A stretch of 64,000 bases of DNA from Sporocytophaga sp. (GTDB lineage: Bacteria > Bacteroidota > Bacteroidia > Cytophagales > Cytophagaceae). The stretch lies in NCBI RefSeq assembly GCF_017745095.1, contig NZ_JAGHZZ010000022.1:1-64000 (forward strand). The letters run 5' to 3'. The notes under the pieces are model-generated. The model saw only the letters and a list, made by a program, of their open reading frames with translations, had not been told where the DNA came from and ran no database searches. This document shows positions 59,987 through 64,000 of the stretch, one piece after another; position 1 is the first letter of the stretch, and every line of letters starts with the position of its first letter. The position numbers and the translations under genes were made by a program.

Positions 59987-60490
59987 ATGAAGTCCATACT
60001 TTCAGATCTGGAATTGATAAAAGATATTTTGGTTTCCAATAACCAGACATTATCCGTTGCAGAAAGTGTAACTGGCGGAAATATTCAAGCTCTGCTAGCT
60101 TCGGTTCCAATGGCTATTGATTTTTATCAGGGTGGTATAACAACCTATAATATTGGACAAAAAGTTAAACATCTGGGAGTTGAACCCATACATGCCATCA
60201 AATATAACAGTGTGTCAGGTAAAGTAGCAAGTGAATTGGCTATTGGAGCAATCAAACTTTTTATGAGTGACTTTGCCATTGCTGTTACAGGCTATGTAGG
60301 ACCTGATGAGAATAATGATTCAGATAATCCTATTGCATTTATTTCCATTGCAAGACATTCAATAGAGGGAATTTCTGAAGTTTATAATGAAAAAATAGAA
60401 TTCGAATTAAAGGAAAGAGATGAAGTTCAAAGATATTTTGCAGAATCCGCGATAAGAATATTTGGTCAATATTTGTCAAAGGGTGATTAA
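59987..60490 (+). CDS. CinA C-terminal-type nicotinamide-nucleotide amidase
   Basis: 167 residues, the stand-alone PncC/CinA C-terminal domain. Catalytic region SVAESVTGGNIQALLASV (Ser of AES), then GGITTYNIGQKVKHLGV with Tyr and Lys, and AIAVTGYVGPDENN in place of the usual GIAGPxGG. Members convert nicotinamide mononucleotide to nicotinic acid mononucleotide. The glycine-rich loop is altered and extended (GPDENNDSDNP), so activity is less certain. It stands alone between broken genes but is itself intact. Confidence 0.82.
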   Translation: MKSILSDLELIKDILVSNNQTLSVAESVTGGNIQALLASVPMAIDFYQGGITTYNIGQKVKHLGVEPIHAIKYNSVSGKVASELAIGAIKLFMSDFAIAVTGYVGPDENNDSDNPIAFISIARHSIEGISEVYNEKIEFELKERDEVQRYFAESAIRIFGQYLSKGD

Positions 60491-60523
60491 TAAGAGGATC
60501 AGAAGTTCAGAAGGGGTACACCG

Positions 60524-61201
60524 TCAAAAAGAATTCGGATATAATATAAATGAATTTCTTCTGGCTTTATCTGAAGAGCTATTACACTTAAAGATCATGG
60601 CGAACATACAAGTTATAATTCCGAGGGATATAGCAAAATTCAATACGTGAAATATATAGATTGTAAAATCTGGTAACAGGCTTGTTAGCCATTTACTTAA
60701 TGCAGTGAGTACTCCGGTAACAGCCATTGAGATAAGCAACAAAAAGCCAATTGTTAAAACAATTCCAAAGGTTTTGGTTCTATCGAATATAACTTTTAAT
60801 ATCCCTGCATCTTCTCTTGTTTTTACTTCCCACATTCTGTTAAGAGCTTTTTGCATTTGCATAAAGAGAGTAGTTGCACTTAATACCAGTACTCCAATAC
60901 CTATTATAAGCATTACTGTTGAATTAGCCTGTACATTTGCATTTTGAATCATAGTTTGGATCTGTTGCGCCGAATTCGGGCCTATAGTATTACCAATTGT
61001 CTTCGATATTTCTCCCTGAATAGCTTCCTTCCCAAAGATTAATCCAGCCACATTGATCAGAATAATTAAAATAGCAGGCAATGAAAATATCGCATAATAA
61101 GACACTGCAGCGGCATGAGTAAATGCATCGTCATCATTCCATTCTTTATATGTATCTTTTAATATTGCTCCAAGGTCTCTGAATTTGAATTCGTTTTCCA
61201 T
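60524..61201 (-). pseudogene. YihY/BrkB-family membrane protein, C-terminally truncated
   Basis: 225 residues. The first 200 match YihY/BrkB: FRDLGAILKDTYKEWNDDDAFTHAAAVSYYAIFSLPAILII, ATTLFMQMQKALNRMWEVK, IGFLLLISMAVTGVLTAL, FAMIFK. Then the sequence turns into CNSSSDKARRNSFILYPNSF and stops, while normal members (about 300 residues) carry on with two or more helices. So the last third appears to be lost, perhaps by deletion up to the CinA-like gene. An apparent fourth damaged gene in 3 kb. Confidence 0.6.
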
Positions 61202-61335
61202 ATTCCATTATGGTTCTAGCCACAACCATATATTTTAAAACATATAAATTGTTATCTCTTGTTCAATAATATCCGAACGATAATAAAAATGAAGCAGTTT
61301 TGAAGTAAGTAGATTGTTTATTTGAATCACAAATT

Positions 61336-63171
61336 ATGAATATGAAGAAGACTATAATTGGAATAATCTTGCTCTTGGCGGGAATTATCCTTTCGATAAA
61401 TACATATGGCCAATCTGATCTTGATCCAAATGTGGGGATAATGGATCCGATAATGGTAACTAATCCGAACTTTCTTGTAACTATCATAGCAGGAGTTCTG
61501 ATGGCACTGGGCTTTCAGTTTATTCTGACTAATCTATCTGTCGCATTAGGTATTACATCTATTGGTAATATCAAGCAGAGAACAGAAAGGTTTCTACGCA
61601 ATACCTATCTGAATTCAAAAGAAGAAGTAGGAGAGGAAGAGCCAGAAGATAAGAAAGAGACTAAAAACGTGGCTTCTAAATTTATGTCTTTGGCTGGCGG
61701 GTGGACTTTAGTCACAGGAACTATTTCATTATTCCTTGCTTGTATGTTGGCAGTTAAATTATCATTAATAGAAAGCAATGCAGTTGGTTTCACTTTAGGT
61801 CTGGTAATTTGGGCAGTATTCAGTATGGTGATGATTTATCTTGAAACACGAGCTCTAGGTTCCATTATCAGCGGTGTCTGGGGAGCTGCAATTAGTGCTA
61901 TAAGATCAGGAATTTCAGGAGCAGGGTCAATATTCTCTAGTCGTGAATCTCAGGCTGATAGGGACAAAAACGTGGTTGACAAGATCAGAGACGAAGTGTA
62001 TCAATTAGTGGAAGATCCAGAAATGAACACTAAGTTCGATAATGTCATAGAGAAGATAAGACCAAAGTTTGATACCCATCAATTTAAAACTGAGCTAGCT
62101 GAATTGTTAAATGAGATAAAAATAGAGCAAAAAGGTAGCGTTTCTCCTGACATTAGGGAACTATTTATTAAGGTAGCTGAAAAGGAGCCTGCTTTCAGTA
62201 GAACCGATGTTTCCAGTTTAGATAAAATATTTGAAAGCGCGCTAGCAGGTGTAGGATTGTCCGGAGTATCCAGACAGGCAGGGGGACTTGGTTCTAAAGC
62301 TTCAGAATATGTAAAGGGAGAGGTTTTACCAAAAGTTAAGGAAGAGTATATTCCTAAATTTAAAGAAGAGTATCTGCCCAAAATTAAAGATGAGATGGAA
62401 CATTATGTGATGGATAGAAACCCGATAGATACTGATCCAGAAATTGTAAGAGCAGAGATAGATGAAATATTTAGTCATGAAGTAGATATTTCAAAAATAA
62501 AAAGTCAAGGAAAGATATTTGATAAAGATGATATTGCTACTGCGGTAGCAGACCAAAAAGGTGTCAGCAGATCTGAAGCTTTGAACGTGGCAGATAAATT
62601 AGAAGATGCATTGAATTCTATTCTGCGTTCATCAAATATCAAAGAAATTGTAAGTCCCAAATTAGAGGAGACTAAAGAGAAATTTGAGGAAACTAAAGAG
62701 AAGGTTAAAGAAACTCTTGGGGAAAAGAAAGAGGAATACATGAATCGACTAGAAGGTAGGTTCCAACAATTGTTCAGAAGAATTGATAGACCAGAATTGG
62801 ATTATAATCTTTTGAAAAAAGAGTTCATTTTTATGATTCAGAATCCAAGATTGGCGCCAAAGGTATTAAAGATGAAGTTGAAACAAATGGATTCTAATAC
62901 TTTGGTTGGACTTTTAACTGCTAGCGGAACGCTGAATAAATCTGAAATAAATAATGTAGTTCGAAAATTCGAAGACGTAAAATCGGATTCATTTCAGAAA
63001 ATGGATCAAGCTGAGGATTTAATTAGGCGTAAAACAAGAGAAGCTAGTGAGTTTGCCTTAGAACAAGCAGAAAATACCAGAAAACTTGCCGCGGAAGCAG
63101 GATGGTGGTTATTTGCTATGTTGGTTATATCTGGCATCGCAGCAGGTTTAGGTGGAGCTTTAGGAATGTAA
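61336..63171 (+). CDS. Large membrane protein with long coiled cytosolic region, unknown
   Basis: 611 residues. Helices at about 5-25 (possibly a signal, ending TYG), 44-72, 116-140 and 147-190, and a last one at 588-609. In between are about 400 charged residues: segmented helices with paired elements (EVDISKIKSQGKIFDKDDIATAVADQKGVSRSEAL resembles a domain seen again near NRPELDY...LTASGTLNKSEINNVV), KVKEEYIPKFKEEYLPKIKDEM and LEETKEKFEETKEKVKETLGEKKEEYM, which form amphipathic coiled coils. I know similar proteins in cyanobacteria and Bacteroidota with no assigned role. Monocistronic, strong terminator. Confidence 0.7.
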   Translation: MNMKKTIIGIILLLAGIILSINTYGQSDLDPNVGIMDPIMVTNPNFLVTIIAGVLMALGFQFILTNLSVALGITSIGNIKQRTERFLRNTYLNSKEEVGEEEPEDKKETKNVASKFMSLAGGWTLVTGTISLFLACMLAVKLSLIESNAVGFTLGLVIWAVFSMVMIYLETRALGSIISGVWGAAISAIRSGISGAGSIFSSRESQADRDKNVVDKIRDEVYQLVEDPEMNTKFDNVIEKIRPKFDTHQFKTELAELLNEIKIEQKGSVSPDIRELFIKVAEKEPAFSRTDVSSLDKIFESALAGVGLSGVSRQAGGLGSKASEYVKGEVLPKVKEEYIPKFKEEYLPKIKDEMEHYVMDRNPIDTDPEIVRAEIDEIFSHEVDISKIKSQGKIFDKDDIATAVADQKGVSRSEALNVADKLEDALNSILRSSNIKEIVSPKLEETKEKFEETKEKVKETLGEKKEEYMNRLEGRFQQLFRRIDRPELDYNLLKKEFIFMIQNPRLAPKVLKMKLKQMDSNTLVGLLTASGTLNKSEINNVVRKFEDVKSDSFQKMDQAEDLIRRKTREASEFALEQAENTRKLAAEAGWWLFAMLVISGIAAGLGGALGM

Positions 63172-63185
63172 TTTATGTTATCATT

Positions 63186-63231
63186 AAATAATCACAAAGG
63201 ATATGTAACAGCATATTCTTTGTGATTATTT
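63186..63231 (+). terminator. Intrinsic terminator
   Basis: Long stem AAATAATCACAAAG-G-ATATG (63186-63205) against CATAT-T-CTTTGTGATTATTT (63212-63231), 6-base loop, with a T-rich tail. Confidence 0.8.
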
Positions 63232-63415
63232 TGAATTTTTATAATTGTGGGATTTGCCTTGAAATCTATCCGCATAAAAATGAAATCTGCTCAGTTATTT
63301 TTGTTTTAAAAACATGCGAATAATAGTAAGTATAATAGGCTTCCTTCATTAAAAGTGTTTATTTTTGATAACTGTCATAAATTGAGCTATCTTCATATAT
63401 GTATTTTAAAATATA

Positions 63416-64000
63416 ATGTCAGTTTTTAGAATAGAAAATCCTTGTCACGAAGAGTGGGAGAATATGAAGATAGGAGTAGATTCAAGATTTTGCAATCATT
63501 GTACCAAGAATGTTATTGATTTTACAGGGAGAACAAGAGATGAGATACTTGAATACATATTAGTCAATTATAATAAAAATATTTGCGGAAGATTCTATTC
63601 CCGGCAGCTTGATTTCAACCTCTCAGATTTTATCATAACAATTCAAGCAGTCTCTAAAAATAGGCAAAATAACAATCTTTCTTTTTATCTGCTAACTCTT
63701 GGAACACTGATCTTTTCGGTTCTTGATAATGAAGCAACAGCTCAGGTTAATTCACCAGCGTTAAATAATAATCAAAGTGAAATTTCTTCAGTGCCTTCTG
63801 ATAGAGGAGATTCTTTAAAGGCTGTTTTAAAATGCAGTAAGCCAAAGTCTTTGGAAGAAAATATCATTGAAGAGCAAGAAGTCATCTTCGGCATGATCAA
63901 GACAGAGCTTGATAGTAATCTCCGTTGTATAGGGCCATATACCCATGCTGAAATAATGCCTGAATTTAATGGCGGGATGGAAGGACTTATGAATTATTTA
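63416..64000 (+). CDS. TonB-like protein with N-terminal Cys domain (partial, runs off the edge)
   Basis: Starts ATG 63416 and stays open through the last base (195 codons). The N-terminus has PCHEEWENMKIGVDSRFCNHCTKNVIDFT...CGRFYSRQL, the conserved Cys-x2-Cys-x-K-x-V-x-DF domain found in front of many Bacteroidota TonB or carboxypeptidase-regulatory proteins. A membrane segment follows (about 83-100). The last residues (IMPEFNGGMEGLMNYL) match the start of the TonB C-terminal domain (P-F-GG...L..Y), so this is probably a TonB energy transducer. Confidence 0.75.
   Translation, partial: MSVFRIENPCHEEWENMKIGVDSRFCNHCTKNVIDFTGRTRDEILEYILVNYNKNICGRFYSRQLDFNLSDFIITIQAVSKNRQNNNLSFYLLTLGTLIFSVLDNEATAQVNSPALNNNQSEISSVPSDRGDSLKAVLKCSKPKSLEENIIEEQEVIFGMIKTELDSNLRCIGPYTHAEIMPEFNGGMEGLMNYL

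Noticed and set aside
1-64000. CRISPR arrays, insertion sequences, prophage or integrative elements
   Set aside because: No spaced direct-repeat arrays, transposase or integrase motifs, or tRNA-associated att repeats were seen on either strand.

Overview
This is AT-rich chromosomal DNA from a member of the Bacteroidota, probably a Cytophaga-like or Sporocytophaga-like gliding bacterium. That placement is inferred from four things: type IX secretion (T9SS) C-terminal sorting tails on two secreted proteins; a promoter of the Bacteroidota TTG-N19-TAnnTTTG type; weak or absent Shine-Dalgarno sequences; and families common in the phylum (DUF6660, a CzcA-CzcC fusion, PadR next to a double PspC protein, FabV, a TonB protein with an N-terminal CxxC domain). 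I saw no tRNA, rRNA, CRISPR array, transposase, integrase or prophage genes.

Region 1 (0.1-14.9 kb) is the unusual part: a biosynthesis and export cluster that looks like a ribosomal-peptide (RiPP) system. It holds two paralogous stand-alone proteins resembling the elimination (SpaB_C / thiopeptide-type) domain of lantibiotic dehydratases. It also has four family-2 glycosyltransferases, one fused to DUF1919 and one with a domain inserted into its catalytic fold, plus an ATP-grasp ligase and an Fe(II)/2-oxoglutarate oxygenase. Export would use a complete type I apparatus: C39 peptidase-ABC exporter, HlyD adaptor and TolC-like channel. Between the oxygenase and the last glycosyltransferase lies an unlisted 57-residue peptide with a typical Bacteroidota RiPP leader that stops exactly at its double glycine, with no core. 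A C39 peptidase cutting after GG would release only what had been added post-translationally, so a leader used as a scaffold for C-terminal extension is the main hypothesis; loss of the core is the main alternative. A 16-bp palindrome occurs upstream of two transcription units of the cluster.

Region 2 (14.9-28.5 kb) is mostly housekeeping and envelope genes: a DUF1080 secreted protein, a PAS histidine kinase, a lytic transglycosylase lipoprotein, DUF4126, an AsmA/DUF748-like protein, Lgt, a PadR-PspC envelope-stress operon with clear promoter and palindromes, and S-adenosylhomocysteine hydrolase. Region 3 (28.9-38.8 kb) has a heavy-metal efflux operon, a divergent HxlR/quinone-oxidoreductase pair, FabV, and the remains of a glyoxalase-fold gene. 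Region 4 (38.8-47.8 kb) has a large secreted ELWxxDGT-repeat protein, a SLATT-like membrane protein, a cupredoxin, a YciI/VOC/AraC group and two convergent paralogous PAS kinases.

Region 5 (47.8-58.4 kb) has an orphan NrfD/ActC-like membrane protein, a stress-type SDR, a small hydrophilic protein, and a three-gene operon (ThDP enzyme, enolase-superfamily enzyme, YdiJ-like FAD/Fe-S dehydrogenase) that looks like a sugar-acid or hydroxy-acid oxidation route. A Gfo/Idh/MocA oxidoreductase and a ferritin-like YciF protein follow. Region 6 (58.4-61.2 kb) is a gene graveyard with four broken genes around an intact CinA-like amidase. The window ends with a 611-residue membrane/coiled protein and the start of a TonB-like gene that runs off the edge.
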